Assembly (NCBI RefSeq): GCF_018417475.1
Contig: NZ_CP054856.1
Coordinates: 744,001 to 808,000 of the forward strand
DNA from: Novosphingobium decolorationis
GTDB lineage: Bacteria > Pseudomonadota > Alphaproteobacteria > Sphingomonadales > Sphingomonadaceae
DNA: 64,000 nucleotides
Reading direction: 5' to 3'
Within the stretch, counting starts at the first letter, position 1. Each line of letters opens with the position of its first letter. Positions 8,085 through 16,486 of the stretch are shown piece by piece. Below the pieces are notes generated by a model. The model was not told where the DNA came from. It was given only the letters and a program-made list of their open reading frames with translations, and ran no database searches. A program made the translations under genes and the position numbers.

Positions 8085-9164
8085 TCAGACTCCCTGCGCC
8101 GCCGCAGCGGCTTCTATTTGAGCGCAGGCATCCTCTATGTCCCGTTGCGTACTATATCGCCCGAATCCCAAACGGATAGAGGCTTTGGCCGCACTGTCGG
8201 CAAGTCCGAGCGCGCGCAGCACATGACTGGGCCTTCCCGAGCCGCTGGCGCAAGCCGAGCCAGCCGAAAACGCCACGGCGCGAAGATCAGACATCAGACG
8301 GGCTACATCCAAACCCTTGCGATGCAAGTTTAAATTTCCCTTCCAGCGCCGTTCGGCCGAGCCATTGAGGTCCCAGTCCGGCAAAGCCGCACGCGCGCTG
8401 TCCCAAAGCCGGGCAATATGCGCCGCGTCCTCATCGCGGCTCCTGAGCGCCAGCGCGGCTGCAGCGCCAAACCCCGCGCACAGCGCCGGGCTCAAGGTAC
8501 CCGAACGCAGGCCCTGCTCCTGCCCGCCGCCGCGGATCAGCGGTTCGAGATCGAGCCCATCACGCACCCAGAGCGCACCGATCCCCTTGGGACCGTACAT
8601 CTTGTGCGCGCTGATCGCGATCATGTCCGCGCCTTGCGGCGGTACAATCTTGCCAGCGCCCTGCACCGCATCGCACAGGAACAGCGCGCCTGCCGCATGG
8701 GCGCGCTGCGCCAGTTCGTCCACGGGCTGGACCGTGCCGATCTCGTTGTTGACCTGCATGACCGCGACGAGGTCGGTGCCCTCGCGCAGCGGCGCGTCCG
8801 CAGCCACACAGCCGTCCTCTCCGACCGGGATTTCCTGCGAGCCAGGATCGATCCAACGCGCGGTGTCGAGCACGGCCGAATGCTCGATGGCCGACACGGC
8901 CAGCCGCTTAGACCCGCTTCCAACCATTGCCAGATTGATCGCCTCGGTCGCGCCCGAGGTAAAGATCACGCGGCCTCCCGGTGGCAGAAGCGCGGCTACC
9001 TGGTCGCGCGCGACTTCCACGGCCGCGGCCGCCATGCGTCCGGGACGATGCGGGCTGTGCGGGTTCGCAAAGCCGCTGGTCTCAGGCCCACCCAGCCAGG
9101 GCAGCATGGCCTCGCGCGCCTCGGGCGCCAATGGGGTCGTTGCCTGATAGTCGAGATAGATCAT
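8085..9164 (-). CDS. Cysteine desulfurase family protein (IscS/NifS-like), paralogue A
   Basis: This PLP-dependent enzyme (359 residues) should release sulfur from cysteine as an enzyme persulfide. It has the N-terminal MIYLDYQATTPL, the pyridoxal-phosphate lysine K188 in SAHKMYGPKG and the sulfur-accepting cysteine C305 in FSAGSACASGS. The start ATG at 9164 overlaps the stop of paralogue B in an ATGA arrangement, so the two are translationally coupled. The open frame extends further upstream but the family N-terminus begins here. The chain is shorter than classical IscS (about 400) and fits the class of compact desulfurases that precede suf genes in alphaproteobacteria. Confidence 0.9.
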   Translation of the reverse strand: MIYLDYQATTPLAPEAREAMLPWLGGPETSGFANPHSPHRPGRMAAAAVEVARDQVAALLPPGGRVIFTSGATEAINLAMVGSGSKRLAVSAIEHSAVLDTARWIDPGSQEIPVGEDGCVAADAPLREGTDLVAVMQVNNEIGTVQPVDELAQRAHAAGALFLCDAVQGAGKIVPPQGADMIAISAHKMYGPKGIGALWVRDGLDLEPLIRGGGQEQGLRSGTLSPALCAGFGAAAALALRSRDEDAAHIARLWDSARAALPDWDLNGSAERRWKGNLNLHRKGLDVARLMSDLRAVAFSAGSACASGSGRPSHVLRALGLADSAAKASIRLGFGRYSTQRDIEDACAQIEAAAAAQGV

Positions 9165-10321
9165 CCGTTCACCTGCGCCCAGGCGTCCGCGAAGGTATCG
9201 AGGTCCTGGGGTGTCGTGTTCCAGCCGATGCTGACGCGCACGGTGCGCCGTGCGGTGTCTTCGTCGATGCCGAAGCCCTTGAGCACCCGGCTCTGCTTGA
9301 GCGTGCCGGACGAGCACGCGCTTCCCGCCGAAATCGCAAAGCCCATGGCATCGAGCCGGATCAGCATGGCGGTTGCCGCAAGCCTGGGCGCCGCAACCGC
9401 GAAGATGTGCGAGCAGGCCGTGCTGGGCTGGATCACCTCACCAAATTCGGAGAGACGGTCTCGGAAGGCAAAGCGTTCTCCCTCGCTTGTCGCCCAGCTT
9501 TCGACGCCGCCTGCGTCCAGTGCGGCGGCGAAGGCCATCGCGGCGGGCAGGTTTTCCGTCCCCGCGCGGTAGCCACGCTCCTGCCCGCCGGTCGGCTCCA
9601 GGAGCGCAAAGTCGCGCACCAGCAGCGCCCCGATCCCGACGGGGCCACCCAGCTTGTGGGCCGAGGCCACGATAAGGTCGGCTTCGGGCAGCGGCGCCTT
9701 GCCGGCCGATTGCGAGCAGTCGGCAAGCAGCAGCCCTCCGGCCGCCCGCATGGCCTCCAACGCCTCGCTCGGCCCCGAAGGCAGGAGCACGGTCCCGGTC
9801 TCGGAGTTGATCGACTGGAGCGCGAGCACGCAGCGCCCCTCCTCGCCAAGGTGTTCGGCCAGCGCCTCTGCGTCCAACTCGCCCCCTGCCATCGGCACTT
9901 CGACGGCATCGGGTGCGGCGCGAAAAACCGCGTCATGTTCGACCGCCGAAACAAGCCGACGCTGCACCTTCGCGCGGCCCAGCCCGAGAGCCAGCGCCTC
10001 GCTCGCGCCCGAGGTGAAAAGAAGTTCACCGCTCCAGCCCAGCGCCCGCTTCACCCGCTCACGCGCATCCTCGAGCGCGGCGCGCGCGGCGCGCCCCTGC
10101 TTGTGCGGGCTGGAGGGATTGGCCCAGATTTCGGCACCTTCAAGCCAGGCGGCGCGCGCCTCGGGCCGCAAGGGGGTGGTTGCGGCATGGTCCAGGTAGA
10201 CAGGGGAAGAAATTGGCGGCTCCGCTTGTTTTGTCGTGATTGTTTTTGGTACGAATGTTTCTATATAAGCTGCTCTCCCATTTCCACTCCTGCAATCACG
10301 GCCCCTTCCTTGCGCGGCCAT
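9161..10321 (-). CDS. Cysteine desulfurase family protein, paralogue B
   Basis: This second aminotransferase class V protein has the family opening VYLDHAATTPL at 41-51, the PLP lysine K223 in SAHKLGGPVG and a mobile-loop cysteine C336 in ISAGSACSSGT. The usual DAVQ motif is replaced by DCSQSAGK. ATG at 10321 is the only standard start codon upstream of the conserved N-terminus in this frame, which gives a 40-residue extension unlike its neighbour. A rarer start codon closer to VYLDH remains possible. It is first in the leftward run B-A-ferredoxin. The key residues are intact, so it is probably active or an accessory to paralogue A. Confidence 0.88.
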   Translation of the reverse strand: MAAQGRGRDCRSGNGRAAYIETFVPKTITTKQAEPPISSPVYLDHAATTPLRPEARAAWLEGAEIWANPSSPHKQGRAARAALEDARERVKRALGWSGELLFTSGASEALALGLGRAKVQRRLVSAVEHDAVFRAAPDAVEVPMAGGELDAEALAEHLGEEGRCVLALQSINSETGTVLLPSGPSEALEAMRAAGGLLLADCSQSAGKAPLPEADLIVASAHKLGGPVGIGALLVRDFALLEPTGGQERGYRAGTENLPAAMAFAAALDAGGVESWATSEGERFAFRDRLSEFGEVIQPSTACSHIFAVAAPRLAATAMLIRLDAMGFAISAGSACSSGTLKQSRVLKGFGIDEDTARRTVRVSIGWNTTPQDLDTFADAWAQVNG

Positions 10322-10358
10322 TCTTGCCGGAGGCTCAACAAGTCAGGTTCGTTATTCC

Positions 10359-11015
10359 ATGCCCGCAGTGATCTTTCCCGGACCCGAAGGCCGTCTCGAA
10401 GGCCGCTTCCAGCCCGCGCCGCGTCCGCGCGCGCCGGTCGCCATGATCCTCCACCCGCACCCGCAGGCGGGCGGCACGATGAACGACCGCATCACGCAGC
10501 ATCTCTACAAGACCTTCGTGGCGCGCGGCTTTGCCACCCTGCGCTTCAACTTCCGCGGCGTGGGCCGCAGCCAGGGCAGCTTCGACAACGGCATCGGCGA
10601 ACTCTCGGACGCGGCCGCCGCGCTCGACTGGGTGCAGCAGATCCACCCCGAAAGCTCGACCACCTGGATCGCGGGCTACTCGTTCGGCGCGCTGATCGGC
10701 ATGCAGCTGCTGATGCGCCGCCCGGAGATCCGCGGCTTCATCTCGATCGCGCCGCCCGCCAACATGTACGACTTCAGCTTCCTTGCGCCCTGCCCGGCCT
10801 CGGGCATCATCATCCAGGGTGAAGCCGATACGGTGGTGACGCCCAACGCGGTGCAGAAGCTGGTCGACAAGCTGCGCACGCAGAAGCACATCACCATTCA
10901 CCACGACGAAGTGCGCAAGGCCAACCACTTCTTCGAGAACGAGACCGATGACCTGATGAAGTCGGTCAACAACTACCTCGACATGCGCCTCGCGCCGGAC
11001 TGCCCGATCAAGTAA
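10359..11015 (+). CDS. Alpha/beta hydrolase (dienelactone hydrolase-like, YqiA/CocE-type small hydrolase)
   Basis: The 218-residue protein has the alpha/beta-hydrolase nucleophile elbow GYSFGA with serine 108, an oxyanion-side HPHPQAGGTM stretch at 32-41, LRFNFRGVGRSQG at 61-73, an acid in GEADTV and a late histidine in KANHFFEN. It matches the broadly conserved family of short bacterial hydrolases of unknown substrate that is near-universal in alphaproteobacteria. No signal peptide is present, so it is cytosolic. It is divergent from the cysteine desulfurase run and ends at a strong hairpin. Confidence 0.88.
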   Translation: MPAVIFPGPEGRLEGRFQPAPRPRAPVAMILHPHPQAGGTMNDRITQHLYKTFVARGFATLRFNFRGVGRSQGSFDNGIGELSDAAAALDWVQQIHPESSTTWIAGYSFGALIGMQLLMRRPEIRGFISIAPPANMYDFSFLAPCPASGIIIQGEADTVVTPNAVQKLVDKLRTQKHITIHHDEVRKANHFFENETDDLMKSVNNYLDMRLAPDCPIK

Positions 11016-11042
11016 TCCCGTAACGCCGCACGGACACGCAGA

Positions 11043-11075
11043 AAGAGGCGTCGCAGGGCTACTGCGGCGCCTCTT
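11043..11075. terminator. Strong hairpin, probable terminator after the hydrolase gene
   Basis: Arms of 14 bases (11043-11056 and 11062-11075) pair throughout with one G-T wobble around a 5-base loop. A T-run is weak on the plus strand. The stop codon of the small convergent gene lies in the loop. Confidence 0.6.
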
Positions 11076-11271
11076 GCGTTTCGGCGATACCGGCAAGCGA
11101 GCGGCCATCGGGCGTGGGCACGGTGAGGATCGCGACGTTGATCGCCATGATCCCTGCAAGGACGAGCATCAGCACGGCCCGCTTGCGATGGCCGGGGCGG
11201 CGCCACAGGGCGATGCTGCCCAGCACCAGCGCGATGCTGGCGAGGACCATGAGGGAAAGCGCAATAGCCAT
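11059..11271 (-). CDS. Small two-helix membrane protein, unknown function
   Basis: This 70-residue reading frame encodes two clear hydrophobic helices (about 3-22 and 32-49) separated by a basic turn (RRPGHRKR), with a short polar tail. The basic turn suggests a hairpin with both ends outside. I do not recognise a family. It is supported by the coherent membrane topology, by its place between converging and divergent genes, and by the absence of any other gene on this stretch. It is divergent from the DUF885 gene, with 117 bases between starts. Confidence 0.6.
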   Translation of the reverse strand: MAIALSLMVLASIALVLGSIALWRRPGHRKRAVLMLVLAGIMAINVAILTVPTPDGRSLAGIAETQEAPQ

Positions 11272-11388
11272 GGCAAGGCGATAGCCGATCCCCGGACGCC
11301 ATGCGAGCCCCGATCCGGCCCCGCTTTCCCCCTCCTTTCATCCCCATCCGCGTTTGACTTGTCCGCCTGTCGGAGCCAGTTTCGCGCC

Positions 11389-13251
11389 ATGACACACCCT
11401 GCATCGGCCGCAGCGCCGCTTTCCCGTCGCAACGCTCTCCAGATCCTGTCCTGCGGCGTCGCCGCCGTGGCCCTTCCGGGGAGCTCCCGCGCACTTGCCC
11501 AGAGCGCTTCAGGCTCGCCCGCCTCAGCCGAGGCGAGCGGCCTTCTCGACACGCTCGCCTGGAATTTCCTCGATCTCAGTCCCGGCACGGCGACCAGTCT
11601 GGGCGTCGATACGGGGGCGCACGCCGCCTTGCGCAGTCGCATGGAGGACCGCTCCCCCGATGGCGTGGCGCGCATGGCCGCCCTGCTGCGGCGCGATCTC
11701 GCGGCGGTCTCCGCCGTCGATGAGACTGGCCTCGATCCCGCGACCCGCACCAGCCTGGAAGTCATCAAGAGTGCCTATACGACGTCGCTCGAAGGCTTCG
11801 CGCAGCCCTATGGCGACGTTGCCGTGGGCAGCTGGCGCAACACGCCCTACGTCGTCATCCAGAACGTGGGCGCCTATCTCGACACGCCGCGCTTTCTTGA
11901 TGCGGACCATCCGATCAAGACGCCCGAGGATGCGGACGCCTATATCGCACGCCTTGCCCAGATGGACGACCAGCTCGACGGCGAACTGGTGCGCATGAAG
12001 GCCGCGACCGACAAGGGCCTCGTGCCCCCCGACTTCCTGCTCGACCGCGCCATCGCGCAGATGGAGAGCACGGTGGCGGACGCGGGCAAGGACGGCGGCG
12101 GGCTCGTTGCCTCGGTCGCGAACCGCACCGGGACGTTCCAGGGCGATTGGGAGAAGCAGGCGAAAAGCCTTGTCGCGGGCGACGTGCTGCCCGCACTCCA
12201 GCGCCAGCTCGCCGAACTCAAGCGCCAGCGCGGCCTCGCCTCCAGCGCACCGGGCCTGCGCGAACGCCCCGGCGGCGCGCAGTTCTACGCCTGGGCGCTC
12301 AAGGCCAGCACCACCACCGCCATGCCCGCCGAGGAGATCCACAAGCTCGGCCACGAACAGCTTGCCGAACTGCATGGCCGGATGGACCCGATCCTCAAGG
12401 ACCTTGGCTACACCCAAGGCACCGTCGGCGCGCGCATGACCGCGCTGGGCAAGGACCCGCGCTTCATGTTCGCCAAGGGCGATGAGGGCCGCGACCAGAT
12501 CATGGCTTTCATCCGTCAGCGTATCGACTGGATCACCTCGCAGATGCCGCGCGCGTTCCGCGAACTGGTGCCGGGCAACGTCGAAGTCCGCCGCCTGCCC
12601 CTTGCCGAGGAACCGGGCGCTCCTACCGCCTATGGCGGCGCGGGCTCCAAGGACGGCACGGTGCCGGGCAAGATGTGGATCAACCTGCGCACCACGGACC
12701 TCCACCGCAAGTACGACTTGCCCACCCTCGTCCACCACGAGACGATCCCCGGCCACGTCTGGCAGGGCGAATACGCCAACCGCCTGCCACTGATCCGCTC
12801 GATCCTGGCCTTCAACGCCTATTCCGAAGGCTGGGCGCTCTACGGCGAGCAGCTGGGCGACGAACTGGGCGCCTATGACGATGATCCGGTCGGGCGCCTC
12901 GGCTACCTCCAGTCGATCGCTTTCCGGGCCTGCCGCATGGTCGTCGACACCGGCCTGCACTCACAAGGGTGGAGCCGCGAGGAAGGCATCCGCTTCTTCA
13001 TGGAGAAGAACGGCAACAAGCGTGAGGAAGTGGTCAACGAGGTCGACCGCTACTGCTCCTGGGCCGGCCAGGCCTGTGGCTACAAGATGGGCCACAACGA
13101 GATCAACCGCCAGCGCCTGCGCGCCATTTCCGAGCTGGGCGACGCCTACGACCTGCGCGATTTCGACCAGGCCGTGGTCGATGGGGGCAACGTCCCCCTC
13201 GACGTTCTAGGCGACAACATCACGCGCTACATCGCGGGCGTGAAGGGTTAG
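11389..13251 (+). CDS. DUF885 family protein, Tat-exported, HExxPGH metallopeptidase-like
   Basis: This 620-residue protein begins with a twin-arginine-like leader (SRRNALQIL, hydrophobic core, cleavage after SSRALA at about residue 37-40), so it is probably folded in the cytoplasm and exported to the periplasm. The C-terminal half contains HHETIPGHVWQ (H450, E451, H456), which resembles the zinc site of M3-like/carboxypeptidase Taq-like peptidases, and then AYSEGWALYGEQLGDELG, the usual downstream glutamate region of DUF885. The family is uncharacterised beyond the metallopeptidase-like motif. ATG 11389 is chosen because the signal peptide starts there. It is monocistronic and closed by a terminator. 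Confidence 0.9.
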   Translation: MTHPASAAAPLSRRNALQILSCGVAAVALPGSSRALAQSASGSPASAEASGLLDTLAWNFLDLSPGTATSLGVDTGAHAALRSRMEDRSPDGVARMAALLRRDLAAVSAVDETGLDPATRTSLEVIKSAYTTSLEGFAQPYGDVAVGSWRNTPYVVIQNVGAYLDTPRFLDADHPIKTPEDADAYIARLAQMDDQLDGELVRMKAATDKGLVPPDFLLDRAIAQMESTVADAGKDGGGLVASVANRTGTFQGDWEKQAKSLVAGDVLPALQRQLAELKRQRGLASSAPGLRERPGGAQFYAWALKASTTTAMPAEEIHKLGHEQLAELHGRMDPILKDLGYTQGTVGARMTALGKDPRFMFAKGDEGRDQIMAFIRQRIDWITSQMPRAFRELVPGNVEVRRLPLAEEPGAPTAYGGAGSKDGTVPGKMWINLRTTDLHRKYDLPTLVHHETIPGHVWQGEYANRLPLIRSILAFNAYSEGWALYGEQLGDELGAYDDDPVGRLGYLQSIAFRACRMVVDTGLHSQGWSREEGIRFFMEKNGNKREEVVNEVDRYCSWAGQACGYKMGHNEINRQRLRAISELGDAYDLRDFDQAVVDGGNVPLDVLGDNITRYIAGVKG

Positions 13252-13273
13252 GCGGTCAAGTCACGAAAAAGCG

Positions 13274-13314
13274 AAAAGGCCCCCGGGTGCATGTCCGCAT
13301 CCGGGGGCCTTTTT
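13274..13314. terminator. Bidirectional intrinsic terminator
   Basis: A 13-base perfect stem (AAAAGGCCCCCGG and its complement at 13301-13313), with T-runs on both sides, separates the converging DUF885 and DUF937 genes. Confidence 0.9.
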
Positions 13315-13327
13315 CATCCGGGAAGCT

Positions 13328-13678
13328 CTACTTTCGTCCGAACAGCCCCGAAGCGAACCCTGCGATATCGTCCATCGCATCGCCGTCCCCGTCGCGGTCG
13401 AGCAACGCCATGACCTGCGGGTTGGACACGATTTCACCGGCAAAGCGCGCCAGCGCGCTCTCGCCGCCAATGGCGGTGATGATCTGCTGGATCGTGGCAA
13501 CATCGAGCCCCGTGCGCCCGGCTGCAAGTTCAGCCGTGTCGCCCGGTTGCTGATGCGCCTGGCCGAGCGCGGCCACGGCCTTCTCGGCCATTTCCGGTCG
13601 TATGCCGAGTTGCCCGGCAAGATTGGCCACATCGGCGTTGCCGCCCATCTGCCCCAGTACGCCGTCCAATAGTCCCAT
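13328..13678 (-). CDS. DUF937 domain protein
   Basis: This is a 116-residue protein with the DUF937/YidB-like opening MGLLDGVLGQMGG and an all-helical composition. Start ATG 13678 is chosen over the longer frame because homology begins at MGLLD. The tail contains DRDGDGDAMDDI, an EF-hand-like calcium loop that lacks the usual residue at position 8 and the final acidic residue, so calcium binding is only possible. The family has no established biochemical role. It stands between two terminators and is probably transcribed alone. Confidence 0.82.
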   Translation of the reverse strand: MGLLDGVLGQMGGNADVANLAGQLGIRPEMAEKAVAALGQAHQQPGDTAELAAGRTGLDVATIQQIITAIGGESALARFAGEIVSNPQVMALLDRDGDGDAMDDIAGFASGLFGRK

Positions 13679-13728
13679 GCCTCTCTCCTGGTTCTGCCGG
13701 GAGGCACCGCGTGCGTCCCGCAAGGAAA

Positions 13729-13762
13729 GAAGGCCCCGGATGCCGAAGCGTCCGGGGCCTTC
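13729..13762 (-). terminator. Intrinsic terminator of pckA
   Basis: A 12-base perfect stem (13729-13740 with 13751-13762) and a 10-base loop lie just past the pckA stop on its strand and are followed by a short T-rich stretch. Confidence 0.8.
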
Positions 13763-13790
13763 TTCATATCACAAGTTACTCGCGCGCCTG

Positions 13791-15398
13791 TCAGGCGGTG
13801 ACGGGCGCGGCCTGGCGGACGCCCTCGTCAACGTGCGCTTCGAACTGGGCGAAGTTGTCGATGAACTTCTTGACCAGAACCTGCGCGGTCTTGTCGTACT
13901 CGGCACCATCGGCCCAGGCACCGCGCGGATCGAGCAGCGCGGTGTCAACACCGGGCACTTCCACGGGCACTTCAAAGCCGAAGTTGGGATCTTCCTTGAA
14001 CTCGGCGGTGTTGAGGCTGCCGTCGAGCGCGGCGTTGAGCAGCGCGCGGGTCGCCTTGATCGGCATGCGCTTGATGCCTTCCATAGTCGCCTTGCCGCCC
14101 GACCAGCCGGTGTTGACCAGCCAGCACTTCACACCGCCCTTGGCGATGCGCTCCTTGAGGAGGTTGCCGTAGATCGAGGGGTGACGCGGCATGAACGGTG
14201 CGCCGAAGCAGGTCGAGAAGGTCGCCTCCGGCTCGGTCACGCCGATTTCGGTGCCCGCGACGCGCGCGGTGTAGCCCGACAGGAAGTGGTACATCGCCTG
14301 GTCGGGCGTCAGACGCGCGATCGGAGGCAGCACGCCATACGCGTCGGCGGTGAGGAAGATCACGTTCTTCGGCACCGGCCCGAGGTTGTCCTCGGAGGCA
14401 TTCGGAATGAAGTCGATCGGATAGGATCCGCGGCTGTTCTCGGCGAGCGAGTTGTCGTCGAGGTCGATCTTGCGGGTTTCCGGGTCGATCACGACGTTCT
14501 CGAGAACGGTGCCGAAACGCTTGGTCGTGGCGAAGATTTCCGGCTCGGCTTCTGCCGAGAGACGGATCATCTTGGCATAGCAGCCGCCTTCGAAGTTGAA
14601 GACCGCGGTATCCGACCAGCCGTGCTCGTCATCGCCGATGAGGGTGCGCGAGGCGTCGGCCGACAGCGTGGTCTTGCCGGTGCCCGAAAGGCCGAAGAAC
14701 ACGGCCGTGTCACCATCGGGGCCGATGTTGGCCGAGCAGTGCATCGGCATCACGCCCTTGGTCGGGAGCAGGTAGTTGAGGATGCCGAAGACCGACTTCT
14801 TCATCTCGCCGGCATAGGCCGTGCCGCCGATCAGGATCAGCTTCTCGGTGAAGTTGACCGCGATCACGGTCTCGCTGCGGCTGCCGTGGCGGGCCGGATC
14901 GGCCTTGAAGCTGGGCAGGTCGATGATGGTGTACTCGGGGACGAAGCTGGCGAGTTCCTCGGCGCCCGGACGCACCAGCAGGGTGCGGATGAACAGGTTG
15001 TGCCAGGCGAACTCGTTGATGACGCGCACCTTGACGCGGTGCTCGGGCTGCGAACCGCCGAACAGGTCCGCAATGTAGAGCTTGTCCTTGCCGCCAACGG
15101 CCGCGAGGAAATCTTCCTTAAGCGCCGCAAAATGCTCCGGCGTCATAGGCACATTGGTGTTGCCCCACCAGATCGTGTCTTCCGTCTCGGCGTCCTTGAC
15201 GATGAACTTGTCCTTGGCCGAACGGCCCGTGTGCTTGCCCGTCGCAACAACGAAAGGCCCATCTGCGGACAGGGTGCCTTCCTCGTTCCGGATGGCATGC
15301 TCAACCAGGGGCGCGGTGCCCAGGTTCGCAAAAATCTCCGCCTTGGTGGCGATCCCTTGTTTATCGAGCGGGTAGCTTAGGGAAGCGGTCAATGTCAT
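13791..15398 (-). CDS. pckA: Phosphoenolpyruvate carboxykinase (ATP)
   Basis: The 535-residue enzyme converts oxaloacetate and ATP to PEP, the entry step of gluconeogenesis from C4 acids. It shows the PEPCK P-loop GLSGTGKTT at 236-244, the kinase-2 motif LIGDDEHGW at about 253-261, TGRSAKDKF near 57-65 and a substrate-binding [15 protein letters not shown] 15398 is preferred to an in-frame TTG nine bases upstream, because the GGAGGAG site belongs in front of it, although the spacing is short. The gene is divergent from chvI, as in rhizobia where the ChvG/ChvI system is known to influence pckA. A short palindrome lies in the shared upstream region. Confidence 0.96.
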   Translation of the reverse strand: MTLTASLSYPLDKQGIATKAEIFANLGTAPLVEHAIRNEEGTLSADGPFVVATGKHTGRSAKDKFIVKDAETEDTIWWGNTNVPMTPEHFAALKEDFLAAVGGKDKLYIADLFGGSQPEHRVKVRVINEFAWHNLFIRTLLVRPGAEELASFVPEYTIIDLPSFKADPARHGSRSETVIAVNFTEKLILIGGTAYAGEMKKSVFGILNYLLPTKGVMPMHCSANIGPDGDTAVFFGLSGTGKTTLSADASRTLIGDDEHGWSDTAVFNFEGGCYAKMIRLSAEAEPEIFATTKRFGTVLENVVIDPETRKIDLDDNSLAENSRGSYPIDFIPNASEDNLGPVPKNVIFLTADAYGVLPPIARLTPDQAMYHFLSGYTARVAGTEIGVTEPEATFSTCFGAPFMPRHPSIYGNLLKERIAKGGVKCWLVNTGWSGGKATMEGIKRMPIKATRALLNAALDGSLNTAEFKEDPNFGFEVPVEVPGVDTALLDPRGAWADGAEYDKTAQVLVKKFIDNFAQFEAHVDEGVRQAAPVTA

Positions 15399-15494
15399 CT
15401 CCTCCAACGTGACACCTCGCCAGACTATCCGGCGATGGCATCATCAATTCCTCCTCAGGAATCGGGACCGCGGATAATCGACGCATTCTTTTCC

Positions 15495-15505
15495 GTCAAA
15501 TTGAC
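15495..15505. promoter_or_regulatory. 11-bp palindrome between pckA and chvI, candidate operator
   Basis: GTCAA-A-TTGAC is a perfect palindrome around a central A in the 269-base divergent region between pckA and chvI. Its TTGACA overlap could also be a -35 element for chvI. The assignment as a regulator site is inference. A weaker hairpin (ATTCCT/AGGAAT) lies at about 15447-15462. Confidence 0.35.
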
Positions 15506-15667
15506 AACAAATGGAACCGCAAAGGGCCGAAACGCGAAAGAAACAGGCCAGATGCCCCAGGCGCCCCTTGCGCCCCACCCCGTTCCCAGGGTTCGCCACA
15601 TTGCCAGTCAGGCGTCCAGCGGCTAGGCAGCCTCTTCGCGTTTTGAGAAAGGACCAGGGCACCTGCG

Positions 15668-16459
15668 ATGTCCGTGCCAGCATCCCCGTCCTCCGCTTCC
15701 GAGCCCCGCAGCGCCCAGGGCGAGACGCGGCGCCACACGATCGCGCTGGTCGACGATGACCGCAACATCCTGACCACGGTCTCGATCGGGCTGCAGGCCG
15801 AAGGTTTTTCCACAAGGGTCTATACCGACGGCGAAACCGCCCTGAAGGCGATCCTCGAAAATCCGCCTGACCTGGCCATCTTCGATGTGAAGATGCCGCG
15901 CATGGATGGCCTGGAATTGCTGCGCCATCTGCGCGAGCGCTCCAGCCTGCCGGTGATCTTCCTCACCTCCAAGGACGAGGAACCCGACGAGGCGCTTGGC
16001 CTTGCGATGGGCGCGGATGACTACATCACCAAGCCCTTCAGCCAGCGTCTTCTTGCCGCCCGCATCCGCGCCATCCTGCGGCGCAGCGAACTGGTGCGCA
16101 CAGGGCCAGAGCAGCCCATCCAGGAGAACCTGCCCGAACCCGTCGTGCGCGGACGCCTCGCGCTCGACCCGGCTCGCCACCAAGTGGAGTGGGACGGACA
16201 GGCGGTCTCGCTCACCGTCACCGAGTTCCTGATCCTGGAAGCCATGGCGCTGCGCCCGGGCGTCGTCAAAAGCCGCAACCAGCTCATGGACGCGGCCTAC
16301 AACGACGACATCTATGTCGACGACCGGACCATCGACAGCCACATCAAGCGGCTGCGCCGCAAGTTCCGCGCGGTCGACCCGTCCTTCAATGCCATCGATA
16401 CCCTTTACGGCGCGGGCTACTCGTTTTCGGACGAGCACGCCGCGAGTGGCGAGGGGTGA
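15668..16459 (+). CDS. chvI: Response regulator ChvI (OmpR/PhoB family)
   Basis: This 263-residue two-component response regulator has a receiver domain (about 23-140) with acidic pair D29-D30, phospho-acceptor D73 in [11 protein letters not shown] and conserved K122 in ITKPF. A winged-helix DNA-binding domain follows (about 158-258: [37 protein letters not shown]). The partner kinase gene chvG follows 27 bases later. In Agrobacterium and Sinorhizobium this pair responds to acid and envelope stress and controls exopolysaccharide and central metabolism genes; the same role here is inferred from order and sequence. Confidence 0.93.
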   Translation: MSVPASPSSASEPRSAQGETRRHTIALVDDDRNILTTVSIGLQAEGFSTRVYTDGETALKAILENPPDLAIFDVKMPRMDGLELLRHLRERSSLPVIFLTSKDEEPDEALGLAMGADDYITKPFSQRLLAARIRAILRRSELVRTGPEQPIQENLPEPVVRGRLALDPARHQVEWDGQAVSLTVTEFLILEAMALRPGVVKSRNQLMDAAYNDDIYVDDRTIDSHIKRLRRKFRAVDPSFNAIDTLYGAGYSFSDEHAASGEG

Positions 16460-16486
16460 TCGTGCCCCGACGGACCGTCTGAGCGC

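Noticed and set aside
13602..15380. Long plus-strand frame opposite pckA
   Set aside because: The minus strand encodes pckA with intact P-loop and kinase-2 motifs. The antisense frame shows only mirrored codon bias.
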